Shown: positions 9,381-18,084, counted from the first letter of the stretch. The stretch: 64,000 nt of DNA from Desulfobulbaceae bacterium (GCA_003508005.1 DNUE01000033.1:38733-102732); one strand, 5' to 3'. Notes: a model not told the origin generated them from the letters alone. Translations and numbers: made by a program.

Positions 9381-10565
9381 ATGACGGATTTCTACCACCA
9401 CCTTGCCGGACAGCTGGCGCAGCTTGATCAGGAGGGGCTATGTCGCCGCCTTATCCCGATGATCAGGGAGGACCAGGGCCGTATCGCCGCCGGCGGCCGG
9501 CTCTGCCTCAACCTGTCGGGCAACGATTACCTGGGCCTGGGCGGAAACAGGGAACTCATCGCCGAACTCTACCGCCAGCTCAGTGACCGCACCCTGCTGG
9601 AACACTTCGGCCCGGGCGCGACGGCCTCCCGGCTGATGACCGGAAACGGCGAGCTGTATGCGCGGCTGGAGGGGAAACTGGCCGAATTGTACGGCAGCGA
9701 GAGTTGCCTGGTGTTCAACTCCGGCTATCATGGCAACACCGGCATCCTCCCCTGCCTGACCGGTAAGGGAGACCTGATCGTGGCGGACCGGCTCTGCCAC
9801 GCCAGCCTCATTGACGGGATGCGCCTGTCCCGGGCCGATACCGTACGCTACCACCACCTGGACTACGACCATCTGACGGAAATACTCCGCCAGAAGCGGC
9901 ATCGCTTCCGCCATGTCTTCATCGTTTCCGAATCGGTGTTCAGCATGGACGGTGACACGGCGGACCTGCACCGGCTCATAGCCCTAAAGAAGGAGTTTCA
10001 GGCCATCATCTACCTGGACGAGGCGCACGCCGTGGGGGTCTTCGGCCCGCAGGGGCTTGGCCTGGCAGAACAGGAAGGAGTGCTTCCGGATATCGACCTG
10101 TTGTTCGGCACCTTTGGCAAGGCCATGGCCGGCCTGGGCGGCTTTATCGCCTGCCGGCGGGTGGTTGCCGACTCCCTGGTCAACAGGGCCCGCTCCTTCA
10201 TCTTCACCACCGGCCTGCCGCCGGTCTGCCTCAGCTGGCTCCTCCTGGTACTGGACCGGATTCCAGCCATGCGCAGCGAACGGCGCAGGCTGCAGAAGCT
10301 GGCTACGGAGCTGCGCCGGGAACTGACCCGCCTGGGCCTAACCACCGACGGCAATTCGCAGATCGTGCCGGTGGTCATCGGGGAGAGCATGGGCGCGGTC
10401 CGGGTTGCCAAGCGGCTCCAGGAGCAGGGCTACTGGGTCACCGCGATCAGGCCGCCCACGGTGCCGGCCGGCACAGCCCGCCTGCGCCTGTCGCTGACCG
10501 CGACCATGGACCAGGCGGAGCTGGCCCCTCTGCCCGGCCTGATCGCGGAAGCAATGCGCGCATAA
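9381..10565 (+). CDS. bioF: 8-amino-7-oxononanoate synthase
   Basis: A PLP enzyme that condenses pimeloyl-ACP (or -CoA) with L-alanine, the first step of biotin ring assembly. It has 394 residues. Lys247 in FGTFGKAMAGLGGF is the PLP lysine; YLDEAHAVGVFG supplies the conserved Asp and His, and SGNDYLGLGG is the typical N-terminal motif. It overlaps bioG by one base (TAATG). The 130 bp upstream carry a small AATCGC/GCGATT hairpin at 9327-9345, but I see no clear BirA operator. Confidence 0.95.
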   Translation: MTDFYHHLAGQLAQLDQEGLCRRLIPMIREDQGRIAAGGRLCLNLSGNDYLGLGGNRELIAELYRQLSDRTLLEHFGPGATASRLMTGNGELYARLEGKLAELYGSESCLVFNSGYHGNTGILPCLTGKGDLIVADRLCHASLIDGMRLSRADTVRYHHLDYDHLTEILRQKRHRFRHVFIVSESVFSMDGDTADLHRLIALKKEFQAIIYLDEAHAVGVFGPQGLGLAEQEGVLPDIDLLFGTFGKAMAGLGGFIACRRVVADSLVNRARSFIFTTGLPPVCLSWLLLVLDRIPAMRSERRRLQKLATELRRELTRLGLTTDGNSQIVPVVIGESMGAVRVAKRLQEQGYWVTAIRPPTVPAGTARLRLSLTATMDQAELAPLPGLIAEAMRA

Positions 10566-11230
10566 TGCAGACCTGCTGGCTCACCCGCACCGGGCAACCC
10601 TCCTGCCTCCTGTTCTTTGCCGGCTGGGGCATGGATCCCGCGCCCTTTCGATCCCTTGCGCTTGAGGGGCATGACCTGCTCCTGCTCTACGACTACCGGA
10701 ATCTGGACGAGCCTGACCCCGCCGCCTTAATCCCCCCGGAGTATCCGCGCCTCAGCCTGATCGCCTGGTCCATGGGCGTGTGGGTTGCCGGCAATCTGCT
10801 GGCCGGCTGCCGGCACAAGCTCAACGCTGCCGTTGCCGTCAACGGCACCCTGAGCCCCATCGATGACCGCTACGGCATCCCGGCGCAAGCCTATGCGGAG
10901 ATGCTCGCATCCTTCTCGCCTCGGACCCTCCTTGACTTTTACGCCAGCATGTTTGTTGACCAGGACGGCCTGAAACTGTTCCTGAAAAATCGGCCCCGGC
11001 GGCCGACGGAGGAAATCCGGGACGAACTGGCCGCGCTGCGCGTCCATTACCTGACGCACGGACCGGCCGCGGATATCTATTCCCGCCACCTTGTCGGCAG
11101 CAGGGACCGCATCTTTGCCGCCCGCGCCCAGGTACGCTGCTGGGGCAAGGAGGGATGCCAGACCTTCCAGGGGGGGCATTTCCCCTTTTACGACCTGGGC
11201 TGGGACGATCTGCTCAAGGAAGGAGAATAA
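10565..11230 (+). CDS. bioG: Pimeloyl-ACP methyl ester esterase BioG (DUF452)
   Basis: A 221-residue alpha/beta hydrolase that releases pimeloyl-ACP from its methyl ester, the gatekeeper step shared functionally with BioH. The nucleophile Ser69 lies in AWSMGVW and the catalytic His in GGHFPFY near the C-terminus. FFAGWGMD near the N-terminus is typical of DUF452. Its place between bioF and bioC fits this role. BioG replaces BioH, which is not present here. Confidence 0.93.
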   Translation: MQTCWLTRTGQPSCLLFFAGWGMDPAPFRSLALEGHDLLLLYDYRNLDEPDPAALIPPEYPRLSLIAWSMGVWVAGNLLAGCRHKLNAAVAVNGTLSPIDDRYGIPAQAYAEMLASFSPRTLLDFYASMFVDQDGLKLFLKNRPRRPTEEIRDELAALRVHYLTHGPAADIYSRHLVGSRDRIFAARAQVRCWGKEGCQTFQGGHFPFYDLGWDDLLKEGE

Positions 11231-11233
11231 GCG

Positions 11234-11995
11234 GTGCAGCCTGACAAACGGAAAATCCGGCAGCGTTTTGCCCGGGCCATTGCCACCTATGACCGGCAAG
11301 CCGTAGTCCAGCGGGAGGTTGGGGAACGCCTGCTGCGGCTGCTGGCCGAACACATGGGAGAGCCGTCGCGGCGGGTGCTGGAAATCGGATGCTGCACGGG
11401 CATTCTGACCGCCGGCCTGGTGCTGCAATATCCCGGGATTACCGATCTCTTTGTCAATGACCTGGTACCCCAGTTCGAACCCATGGTCGCTGCCCGGATT
11501 CCTGCCGGAGTACGCCTTGAGTTTCTTGCAGGGGATATCGAGACCATGGCTCTGCCGGACTCGCTGGATCTGGTCATTTCCTCCTCCACCCTGCACTGGC
11601 TGGAAAACCTGCCTGAACTGCTGGACCGGCTGCATGCCCGGATGGCCCGAAACGCAACCCTGTGCTTTTCCGTCTACGGCCCGGGCAACCTGAGGGAACT
11701 GCGGGAAATCACCGGCATTGGTCTTGACTATCACTCCCTGGCTCAGCTGCGGCAAATGGTAGGACAACGCTTCGCCGTGGTGTCCTGCGAGGAGGAGCTG
11801 ATCACCCACCACTGCCCGGACCCTCTGGCCGTGCTGCTCCACCTGCGGCAGACCGGAGTCAATGCCCTAACGGCAGAGCCCTGGAGCCGCCCCCGCCTGA
11901 GCGACTTCATCCGGAAATACGAGCGCCGCTTCGGTTGCCGGGGGGGGGTGGGGCTGACCTATCATCCAGTCTACTGCCTCGCCCGCAAGGGATAG
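11234..11995 (+). CDS. bioC: Malonyl-ACP O-methyltransferase
   Basis: A 253-residue SAM-dependent methyltransferase that caps malonyl-ACP so that fatty-acid synthase can make the pimeloyl chain. The N-terminus (RQRFARAIATYDRQAVVQ) is characteristic of BioC. Motif I is LEIGCCTGILTAGL, and SSSTLHWLENLPE is the conserved mid-domain motif. The start is GTG 11234, three bases after the bioG stop with a GGAG site inside bioG's end. Confidence 0.92.
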   Translation: MQPDKRKIRQRFARAIATYDRQAVVQREVGERLLRLLAEHMGEPSRRVLEIGCCTGILTAGLVLQYPGITDLFVNDLVPQFEPMVAARIPAGVRLEFLAGDIETMALPDSLDLVISSSTLHWLENLPELLDRLHARMARNATLCFSVYGPGNLRELREITGIGLDYHSLAQLRQMVGQRFAVVSCEEELITHHCPDPLAVLLHLRQTGVNALTAEPWSRPRLSDFIRKYERRFGCRGGVGLTYHPVYCLARKG

Positions 11996-12024
11996 GAACT
12001 CTTTCACTAGGCTGAAGGGCTCGC

Positions 12025-12054
12025 CGGCGTCGCAATCGAGTTTTGGCGACGCCG
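12025..12054 (+). repeat. Hairpin between bioC and bioD
   Basis: CGGCGTCGC (12025-12033) pairs perfectly with GCGACGCCG (12046-12054) around a 12-nt loop that contains TTTT. No U-tract follows the stem, so it is not a textbook terminator. Its left part shares CGTCGCAATCG with a smaller hairpin upstream of bioF (9321-9331). Confidence 0.5.
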
Positions 12055-12079
12055 CCAAACCTGAACCAGAGAACTCGTT

Positions 12080-12760
12080 ATGCCAACACTCTGTCTGTGC
12101 GGTATCGATACCGGTATCGGAAAATCCATGGTCACCGGGCTGCTGGCCCGCCACCTCATTGAACAGGGCCAACAGGTCATTACCCAGAAGCTTGTGCAGA
12201 CCGGCTGCCCAGAGCGCCCGGAAGACATTCTTCTGCACCGGCGGCTGATGGAGTGCGGCTGGCTGGAGGAGGACGAAGAGGAACTGACCTGTCCTTACTG
12301 TTTTTCCTTTGCCGGCTCGCCGCACCTGGCCGCCCGCCTTGCGGACAGCAAGATTGACCCGGCTCGGATCAGCCGGGCGACCAGGACCCTGGAACAGCGC
12401 TTTGAGTGGGTGCTGCTTGAGGGCGCGGGCGGCCTCCTTGTTCCGCTCCAGGAGGAATTGACCCTGCTTGACTATCTAGCCGCCGAGGGGTATCCTCTGG
12501 TGCTTGTCACCTCTCCGCGCCTCGGCTCCATCAACCATACCCTGCTGAGCCTGGAAATCCTGCGCGCAAGACAGCTCAGATTGGCCGGCCTGGTATATAA
12601 CCTGTTCCACGAGGCGCCAAACGAAATCATCCAGGACACCCTGCGCCTTTTTTCCAGGGCACTGCAGCAGTATGGCTTCCCAGACACCATTGTGGTTCTG
12701 CCTGCCTGGCCGCATCACCACCGCGTCGACTGGCAGCGGCTCATCGCCGCCTGCGCCTGA
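12080..12760 (+). CDS. bioD: ATP-dependent dethiobiotin synthetase
   Basis: The enzyme closes the ureido ring of dethiobiotin from 7,8-diaminononanoate, CO2 and ATP. It has 226 residues. The modified P-loop GIDTGIGKS is at the N-terminus, Lys in TQKLVQTG binds substrate, and LLEGAGGLLVPL is the family motif. It is fourth in the biotin cluster. bioA and bioB are not present in the window. Confidence 0.93.
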   Translation: MPTLCLCGIDTGIGKSMVTGLLARHLIEQGQQVITQKLVQTGCPERPEDILLHRRLMECGWLEEDEEELTCPYCFSFAGSPHLAARLADSKIDPARISRATRTLEQRFEWVLLEGAGGLLVPLQEELTLLDYLAAEGYPLVLVTSPRLGSINHTLLSLEILRARQLRLAGLVYNLFHEAPNEIIQDTLRLFSRALQQYGFPDTIVVLPAWPHHHRVDWQRLIAACA

Positions 12761-12780
12761 GGCAGAACAGGTGGGCAGTC

Positions 12781-13392
12781 TCAAAAGGCCGTGCCAAGAG
12801 CCCCGAGCTGCCGGTCATGCATCCTGCCGAGCAGGGTCAGGGCGATAACAGCCCCGGCAAGCGCCCAGGCCATGTCTGACTGGGTGTCCCAGACGTAGCC
12901 CTGGGTGCCCAGGAAGGAATCAGCGGCCTCCTGGCTGAGAAGCGCCACCCACCATTCGATCAGCTCGTAGAAGGCGCTGAAGCCAAGACAAAAGCAGACA
13001 ATGAGAAAATTCCGCCACGGCGGGGTGCTGACCACCATCTTGCGGATGAGTATCTCGCGGGCGACCATGGCCGGGACAAAGCCCTGCGCAAAATGGCCGA
13101 GCTTGTCGTAGTTGTTGCGCTGCCAGCCGAGCACCTCTCCCAGCCAGTCGAAGAACGGGACCTCAGCATAGGTATAGTGGCCGCCGACCATAAGAATGAT
13201 GCAGTGCAGGAGGATCAGCACCGCGATCAGCCTGGTCAGGGGAAAGCTCCTTCTGGTGGCGAGCATCACTGATGCCCCGATCAGCGCGGGAAATACCTCC
13301 AGCAACCAGATCAGGTAGTCCTTGGGATTGATCGCCGACCAGAGAAGAACGACAGAAAAAATAACGGCCCATAACCTGCTTTTATTATTCAT
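12781..13392 (-). CDS. DUF2238 (YjdF-type) integral membrane protein
   Basis: A 203-residue inner-membrane protein with about five to six hydrophobic segments. It carries the conserved loops of DUF2238: GGHYTYAEVP, YDKLGHFAQGFVPA, AFYELIEWW and FLGTQGYVWDTQSDM. The family is widespread, and its function is unknown to me. It is convergent with bioD (20 bp gap) and divergent from pal, so it is a single-gene unit. Confidence 0.88.
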   Translation of the reverse strand: MNNKSRLWAVIFSVVLLWSAINPKDYLIWLLEVFPALIGASVMLATRRSFPLTRLIAVLILLHCIILMVGGHYTYAEVPFFDWLGEVLGWQRNNYDKLGHFAQGFVPAMVAREILIRKMVVSTPPWRNFLIVCFCLGFSAFYELIEWWVALLSQEAADSFLGTQGYVWDTQSDMAWALAGAVIALTLLGRMHDRQLGALGTAF

Positions 13393-13533
13393 TATCTCAC
13401 CATGAACACAGAGTTTGCCCGAGGGGATAGGCGCAAAACAGTCAATGCGGCTCTACGCTTTTATAAAATCCTTACCACATGACGGGGAAAAAATCGAACT
13501 TGCCCCTGAACCGCCGGTAACACCAAGTTTTTC

Positions 13534-13561
13534 TTGACGCTGCAGGGCAAACAGGTAGAAT
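13534..13561 (+). promoter_or_regulatory. Sigma-70-type promoter of pal
   Basis: TTGACG (13534-13539), a 16-nt spacer and TAGAAT (13556-13561). It lies 57 bp upstream of the pal start, with no other candidate in the gap. Confidence 0.65.
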
Positions 13562-13617
13562 GATGACTTCACAAGTTACCATAATCCGCATCCACCCATC
13601 ATAGTCAAGGAGACGCC

Positions 13618-14202
13618 ATGAAGACACTGTCCCGCTTGGTCGTTGCTTCCATGTTTGCTCTATCCCTTCCCCTGCTGGCCGGTTGCGCCAAGGATCCGGT
13701 CGCCCCCTATCCCGGAGGGCCGGGCAAGGACATTGAATATGCGCCCCCCCAATACTCCGAGGAAGGTCCCAGAGAAGAGACCCTGGACGCCAGCGGTCGC
13801 GCCGGTGGCGGACGCGGTTTGCCGGGCGACCAGAACAGCGACGAATACAAACGTCTCCATGGCCGCTCTTCGGAACAGTTCCTGCCCATTTATTTCGATT
13901 TTGACCAGGCCACCATTCGGGCTGACCAATTTGCAACCCTGGACAAAAACGCTGATTATCTGAAGGACAACCCTTCGATCCGGATTGTCATCGAGGGCAA
14001 CTGCGATGAGCGCGGAACCAACGAGTACAACCTGGCCTTGGGCGAACGGCGCGCTCTGAGCGCCAAGACCTATCTGATCGAAACAGGAGTGCAGGAGTCC
14101 CAGATGCGCACCATGAGCTATGGTGAGGAGCGCCCCCTGTTTGCCGGGCAGGATGAATCCTCCTGGGCCCAGAACCGCCGCGACGACTTTGTCCTCGAAT
14201 AA
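13618..14202 (+). CDS. pal: Peptidoglycan-associated lipoprotein (Pal/OmpA family)
   Basis: A 194-residue outer-membrane lipoprotein. The signal peptide ends in the lipobox LLAGC with Cys23 as the lipidated residue. A flexible Gly/Pro-rich stretch leads to an OmpA-like domain from about residue 88, with FDFDQATIR and the peptidoglycan-binding IEGNCDERGTNEYNLALGERR. Pal usually sits with tolQRAB; here it stands alone behind its own promoter, between an unrelated membrane gene and the fur-like regulator. Confidence 0.92.
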   Translation: MKTLSRLVVASMFALSLPLLAGCAKDPVAPYPGGPGKDIEYAPPQYSEEGPREETLDASGRAGGGRGLPGDQNSDEYKRLHGRSSEQFLPIYFDFDQATIRADQFATLDKNADYLKDNPSIRIVIEGNCDERGTNEYNLALGERRALSAKTYLIETGVQESQMRTMSYGEERPLFAGQDESSWAQNRRDDFVLE

Positions 14203-14307
14203 CCACTAAACGCAGATTTACCGGGGGACGGAGCCGCCGCCCCCGGTTTCCTCCTCCCCCAATTACGTAATGCCCGGAGTTTTCCTGTCCGCATCGTCCT
14301 TTTTCTG

Positions 14308-14364
14308 TTGACACGAGAATAGTTATCAATTACAAGTTAGTTTTCTAACTAATGATAACTATTC
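14308..14364 (+). promoter_or_regulatory. Promoter and Fur/PerR-type operator of the oxygen-defence cluster
   Basis: TTGACA (14308-14313) and TACAAG (14331-14336) are spaced by 17 nt. A perfect inverted repeat overlaps and follows them: GAATAGTTATCA (14317-14328) and TGATAACTATTC (14353-14364). A second palindrome sits inside it: AGTTAG (14335-14340) and CTAACT (14345-14350). The layout, 8 bp upstream of the regulator's start codon, implies autorepression. Confidence 0.75.
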
Positions 14365-14371
14365 CACAGAC

Positions 14372-15016
14372 ATGAAGAAAAAAATCCGGATGACCCATCA
14401 GCGTGAACTCATTCTGCAGGAACTGTGCAAATGCACAAGTCACCCTTCAGCGGACGAACTCCACCTGCGGGTGAAAAAAAAGCTGCCCCGTATCAGCCTG
14501 GCCACTGTGTATCGGAATCTGGAAATGCTTGCCGAGGCAGGAGCCATAACAAAAATCGAAATTACCGGTCGCCAGAAACGTTTTGACTGGGAGCTGCAGC
14601 AGCACAACCATATTTACTGCGTCCAATGCCATCGTGTTGACAACATCCTGCTTAAGCCCGGCATCGAGATTCTTCGGCCCGAGGACGATCAGGGCTATGC
14701 GATAACCGGCTGCAGAATTGAATTCACCGGGCTCTGCCCGGCATGTCAGAAAAAAATTCAACATGAACTGGGAGGGACCGGCATGGGGGATAAGAAATGC
14801 GTACCCGGATCGCTCAATGACCTGCAGCGCAAGGTGCTCAAGGTCCTTGCCGGGATAAAAGGAGCCTGCGGCAGCAAGGAAGTTGCCGCTTCCTCCGGAA
14901 TGGACGCCAAGGCGGTGAGCACGCAGCTCACCGCCCTGAAAAAGAAAGGATATGTTGACAGTCCTGCCCGCTGTAAATATGAAATCACTCGGGAAGGGAA
15001 AAAAGCCATCGCCTAA
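14372..15016 (+). CDS. Fur/PerR-family repressor with extra C-terminal winged-helix domain
   Basis: Residues 1 to about 135 form a Fur-family protein: the wHTH with HPSADELH and ISLATVYRNLEMLAEAG, the HNHIYCVQCH metal/dimerisation motif, and CPAC. Fur proteins normally end near residue 140. This one continues to 214 with a second helix-turn-helix-like region (SLNDLQRKVLKVL, GSKEVAASSGMDAKAV, STQLTALKKKGYVDS). Gene order with rubrerythrin suggests a PerR-like peroxide or oxygen sensor. The operator in front of it predicts autoregulation. Confidence 0.85.
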   Translation: MKKKIRMTHQRELILQELCKCTSHPSADELHLRVKKKLPRISLATVYRNLEMLAEAGAITKIEITGRQKRFDWELQQHNHIYCVQCHRVDNILLKPGIEILRPEDDQGYAITGCRIEFTGLCPACQKKIQHELGGTGMGDKKCVPGSLNDLQRKVLKVLAGIKGACGSKEVAASSGMDAKAVSTQLTALKKKGYVDSPARCKYEITREGKKAIA

Positions 15017-15028
15017 GGAGGAATGACC

Positions 15029-15604
15029 ATGGTGCAACTGATTGGATCGCAAACTGAAAAAAACCTGCTAACCGCTTTCGCAGGTGAATCCCAGGCCAGA
15101 AACCGCTACAACTATTTCGCCAAGCAGGCTCGAAATGAAGGATACGTGCAGATCGCTCAGATATTCGACCGCACCGCTGACCAGGAAAAGGAGCATGCCA
15201 AGAGGCTGTTCAAGTATCTCGAGGGCGGCGAAGTACAGGTGGTCGCCAGCTTCCCGGCCGGCGTTATCGGCAATACCCTCCAGAACCTGGAAGCTGCTGC
15301 AGCAGGGGAAAATTACGAGTACTCGCAAATGTATCCTGAGTTCGCCAAAATTGCCACAGGCGAAGGCTTCGCTGAAATATCCTCGGTGTTTGCCGCCATC
15401 GCCGTGGCGGAAAAACAGCACGAAAAACAATACCTGGATTTTGTTGACAACATCACCGGCGGCCGTGTTTTCAGAAGGGACAACTCGGTCATCTGGTATT
15501 GCGCCAACTGCGGTTATCTCCATGAGGGAACCGAGCCGCCCGTCAAATGTCCGGCCTGCACCCATCCCCAGGCCTACTTCCAGCTGCTTGGCGAAAACTG
15601 GTAG
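15029..15604 (+). CDS. rbr: Rubrerythrin
   Basis: A 191-residue non-haem iron peroxidase that reduces H2O2 with electrons from rubredoxin. ATG 15029 is chosen over 15023 because AAGGAGG (15015-15021) is then 7 nt upstream. The ferritin-like diiron domain carries the ExxR/ExxH ligands (AFAGESQARNRYNYF, DQEKEHAKRL, AVAEKQHEKQYLDF). The C-terminal rubredoxin-type site is WYCANCGYLHEG plus CPACTHPQAYF. It lies 12 bp after the Fur-like regulator. Confidence 0.96.
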   Translation: MVQLIGSQTEKNLLTAFAGESQARNRYNYFAKQARNEGYVQIAQIFDRTADQEKEHAKRLFKYLEGGEVQVVASFPAGVIGNTLQNLEAAAAGENYEYSQMYPEFAKIATGEGFAEISSVFAAIAVAEKQHEKQYLDFVDNITGGRVFRRDNSVIWYCANCGYLHEGTEPPVKCPACTHPQAYFQLLGENW

Positions 15605-15706
15605 TTCCGGACGACAATGACGGATTGCCCTGTTAGGCTTTGATAACAAAATGTAAGCGTGATAGAATAATTGATAACACCTCAATCCATTGCCAAGGAG
15701 AATACC

Positions 15707-16081
15707 ATGACCAAGAAAAATGAAGTCTACAAGTGCCCCCTCTGCGGTAACATTGTCGAGGTCCTCCACACCGGTGCCGGAGAACTCGTCTGCTGCGGCC
15801 AACCCATGGAGCTGATGACCGAAAATACCGTTGACGCCGCCAAAGAGAAACACGTCCCGGTCGTCTCCAAGGTGGCGAACGGCTACAAGGTCATGGTGGG
15901 CAGCGTTCCCCATCCCATGGAGGAGAAACACTGGATTGAGTGGATCGAACTGATCGCCGATGGCAAGGTCTACCGCCAGAACCTTGCCCCGGGCATGGCC
16001 CCAGAGGCCGTTTTCTGTGTCGATGCCACCTCGGTCACCGCCAGGGAGTACTGCAACCTGCATGGCCTCTGGAAAAGCTGA
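15707..16081 (+). CDS. dfx: Desulfoferrodoxin (2Fe superoxide reductase)
   Basis: A 124-residue superoxide reductase. ATG 15707 has AAGGAG (15695-15700) upstream. The N-terminal desulforedoxin domain has the Cys4 site (YKCPLCG and LVCCGQPM). The C-terminal catalytic domain has the His4-Cys site spread over EKHVPVV, SVPHPMEEKHW and EYCNLHGLW. It is the two-iron class. It follows rubrerythrin by about 100 bp and precedes rubredoxin. Confidence 0.96.
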   Translation: MTKKNEVYKCPLCGNIVEVLHTGAGELVCCGQPMELMTENTVDAAKEKHVPVVSKVANGYKVMVGSVPHPMEEKHWIEWIELIADGKVYRQNLAPGMAPEAVFCVDATSVTAREYCNLHGLWKS

Positions 16082-16127
16082 AACTGGGCAACAATTGCAT
16101 ACAAACTAGTCATCGTGAGGAGTTCGC

Positions 16128-16286
16128 ATGAACAAATACAGATGCCGCATATGCGGTTATGAATATGATCCGGACGTCGGTGACCCGGCCAACGGAGTTG
16201 AACCAGGAACCTCATTTGAGGATATCCCCGATGACTGGACCTGCCCGGTCTGCGGTGCGTCAAAGGACGAGTTCGACGCTCTCTAA
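16128..16286 (+). CDS. rub: Rubredoxin
   Basis: A 52-residue electron carrier. MNKYRCRICGYEYDPDVGD supplies the first CxxCG iron ligands and WTCPVCGASKDEF the second pair. It has the exact length and layout of classical rubredoxins. A GTGAGGAG ribosome site precedes ATG 16128. It is the likely electron donor to the flavodiiron protein, superoxide reductase and rubrerythrin around it, and a strong terminator follows. Confidence 0.97.
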   Translation: MNKYRCRICGYEYDPDVGDPANGVEPGTSFEDIPDDWTCPVCGASKDEFDAL

Positions 16287-16297
16287 ACAGCCCCCTC

Positions 16298-16341
16298 CTG
16301 TCTCCGGTGCTTCCTGCATGGCGCACCGGGGACAGATTTTT
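16298..16341 (+). terminator. Terminator after rubredoxin
   Basis: CTGTCTCCGGTGC (16298-16310) pairs with GCACCGGGGACAG (16323-16335), with one T-G wobble, and is followed by ATTTTT. It separates rub from the DsrE-like gene. Confidence 0.8.
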
Positions 16342-16475
16342 CCGTGGCCGGCTGTTGCTCTGCAGCTGTCGAGGAACATGTTCCAGCGAGTTTCGCACCG
16401 GACGGCCCACGTCACTCTCCGCAATTTTCCATGCAGCGCGGTCACGAACCTATCAATCATATATTGGAACGAACC

Positions 16476-16823
16476 ATGACCAGAGTTGTTTTTTTCGCCT
16501 TCCGCTCCGATCCCCTGTGCTTCATGCACGCCATCCTCAATGCCATTGACCTGGAGGAAAACGGGATGTGGGGTGAAATTGTCGTTGAAGGGGAGGCCAC
16601 CAGGCTTATCCCTGAGATGGCCCGGCCGGATCATTTTCTGAACCGTCTCTATCTCCAGGCAAAACAACGGGGGATGATCTACGGCGCCTGTCTTGCCTGC
16701 GCGACCAAAATGGGGGTGGCCGAGGCCGTCGCGGCAGAGGACATCCTTCTCATCGGAGACATGTCCGGCCATCCGCCCATGGCCACCTTCATCAAGCAGG
16801 AGTACACGGTCATAACTATTTAA
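16476..16823 (+). CDS. DsrE-like small protein
   Basis: A 115-residue protein with a DsrE/DsrF-type fold pattern: MTRVVFFAFRSDPLCFMHAIL, then GACLACATKMG and ILLIGDMSG. The CxxC in CLACA is a candidate redox or persulfide-carrying site. The start is uncertain: ATG 16476 has only a weak GGA upstream, and the frame is open back to GTG/ATG codons near 16344. It ends 26 bp before the flavodiiron gene, so a role in sulfur or oxygen stress is likely but unproven. Confidence 0.65.
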   Translation: MTRVVFFAFRSDPLCFMHAILNAIDLEENGMWGEIVVEGEATRLIPEMARPDHFLNRLYLQAKQRGMIYGACLACATKMGVAEAVAAEDILLIGDMSGHPPMATFIKQEYTVITI

Positions 16824-16849
16824 TGCCTATCTTCAAGGAGGAACAGAGA

Positions 16850-18070
16850 GTGAAGCCCATCGAACTTGCCAAGGACATTTACTGGGTTGGCGCCGTGGAC
16901 TGGCTGATCCGAGACTTTCACGGATACTCCACCTACCGGGGCACCACCTACAATGCCTATCTGATCTTGGACGAGAAAATCACCCTGATCGATACCGTGA
17001 AACGGCCCTTTAAGAGTGACCTGCTGCACCGGATCCGCAATATCGTGGATCCGGAAAAAATCGATTACCTCGTGGTCAACCACGTGGAAATGGATCACTC
17101 CGGCTGCCTGCCCGAGGTAATAGACCTGATCAAGCCGGAGAAGGTCATCTGCTCGAAAATGGGGCACAAGGCCCTGCTCAAGCACTTCCACCACGAGGAG
17201 TGGCCCTATCATATCGTCAATCCCGGCGAGGAATTGTCCTTGGGGACGCGGACCCTGTCGTTTCTCGAGACCCGGATGCTGCACTGGCCGGACTCCATGT
17301 TCACCTATGTCAAAGGCGACGAAATCCTGTTCTCCAGCGACGCCTTCGGCGAGCATCTGGCCACCAGCGAACGTTTTGACGACGAGGTCGACCAGGATGT
17401 GCTGATGTATGAGTGCACCAAATACTATGCCAACATCCTGACCCTTTACTCCCCGGTGGTCAAAAAACTGATTGCCAAGCTCCAGGAAATGAACCTGCCC
17501 ATCCGGATGATCGCCCCGGACCATGGGGTCATCTGGCGCGGCAACCCGGGAAAAATCATGGACGCCTACTCTCGCTGGTGCGTCCATGAGGGTCGCGGCA
17601 ACGCCCTGATCATCTACGACACCATGTGGCATTCCACGGAAATGATGGCCAAGGCCGTGGCCGACGGTCTGCAGGAGGAGGGGATCAGCTACAAACTGCT
17701 TGACCTGCGGGTCAACCACCGCAGCGAGGTGATGACTGCTGTGCTGGAAGCCGGCGCCGTCATCCTCGGCTGCCCCACTCTGAATAACGGCTTGCTGCCA
17801 CGGATGGCCGGCTTCCTCATGTACATGCGTGGCCTGCGGCCGAGCAACAAGATCGGCGCCGCCTTCGGCTCCTACGGCTGGTCAGGCGAGGCGGTCAAAA
17901 TGATGAACGAGGTCATGAAGGAGTTGAAGTTCACCATCTGCCACGAGGGCCTGCGGATCCAGTACGTGCCCGAGCACCCGGAGCTTGCCCAGTGCGTGGA
18001 ACTTGGACGGACCGTGGGCCTCGCCCTGCATGATGTCCAGGCCGGCAGGGAAATCCAATCCGTAGTCTAG
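16850..18070 (+). CDS. fprA: Flavodiiron protein (rubredoxin:oxygen oxidoreductase)
   Basis: A 406-residue cytosolic oxygen or NO reductase. GTG 16850 is chosen over ATG 16823 because AAGGAGGA (16835-16842) is correctly spaced for it and the protein then starts at KPIELAKDIYWVGAVDW. The metallo-beta-lactamase-like diiron domain has HVEMDHSGC, SSDAFGEHL and APDHGVIWR. The C-terminal flavodoxin domain has YDTMWHSTEMMAKA as the FMN phosphate loop. Rubredoxin three genes upstream is the expected electron donor. Confidence 0.95.
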   Translation: MKPIELAKDIYWVGAVDWLIRDFHGYSTYRGTTYNAYLILDEKITLIDTVKRPFKSDLLHRIRNIVDPEKIDYLVVNHVEMDHSGCLPEVIDLIKPEKVICSKMGHKALLKHFHHEEWPYHIVNPGEELSLGTRTLSFLETRMLHWPDSMFTYVKGDEILFSSDAFGEHLATSERFDDEVDQDVLMYECTKYYANILTLYSPVVKKLIAKLQEMNLPIRMIAPDHGVIWRGNPGKIMDAYSRWCVHEGRGNALIIYDTMWHSTEMMAKAVADGLQEEGISYKLLDLRVNHRSEVMTAVLEAGAVILGCPTLNNGLLPRMAGFLMYMRGLRPSNKIGAAFGSYGWSGEAVKMMNEVMKELKFTICHEGLRIQYVPEHPELAQCVELGRTVGLALHDVQAGREIQSVV

Positions 18071-18084
18071 GAGAAGGACAACAA

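Noticed and set aside
16344..16475. Possible N-terminal extension of the DsrE-like protein (begins with AGCC)
   Set aside because: It overlaps the tail of the rubredoxin terminator region and has no good ribosome site; the shorter start matches the family better.
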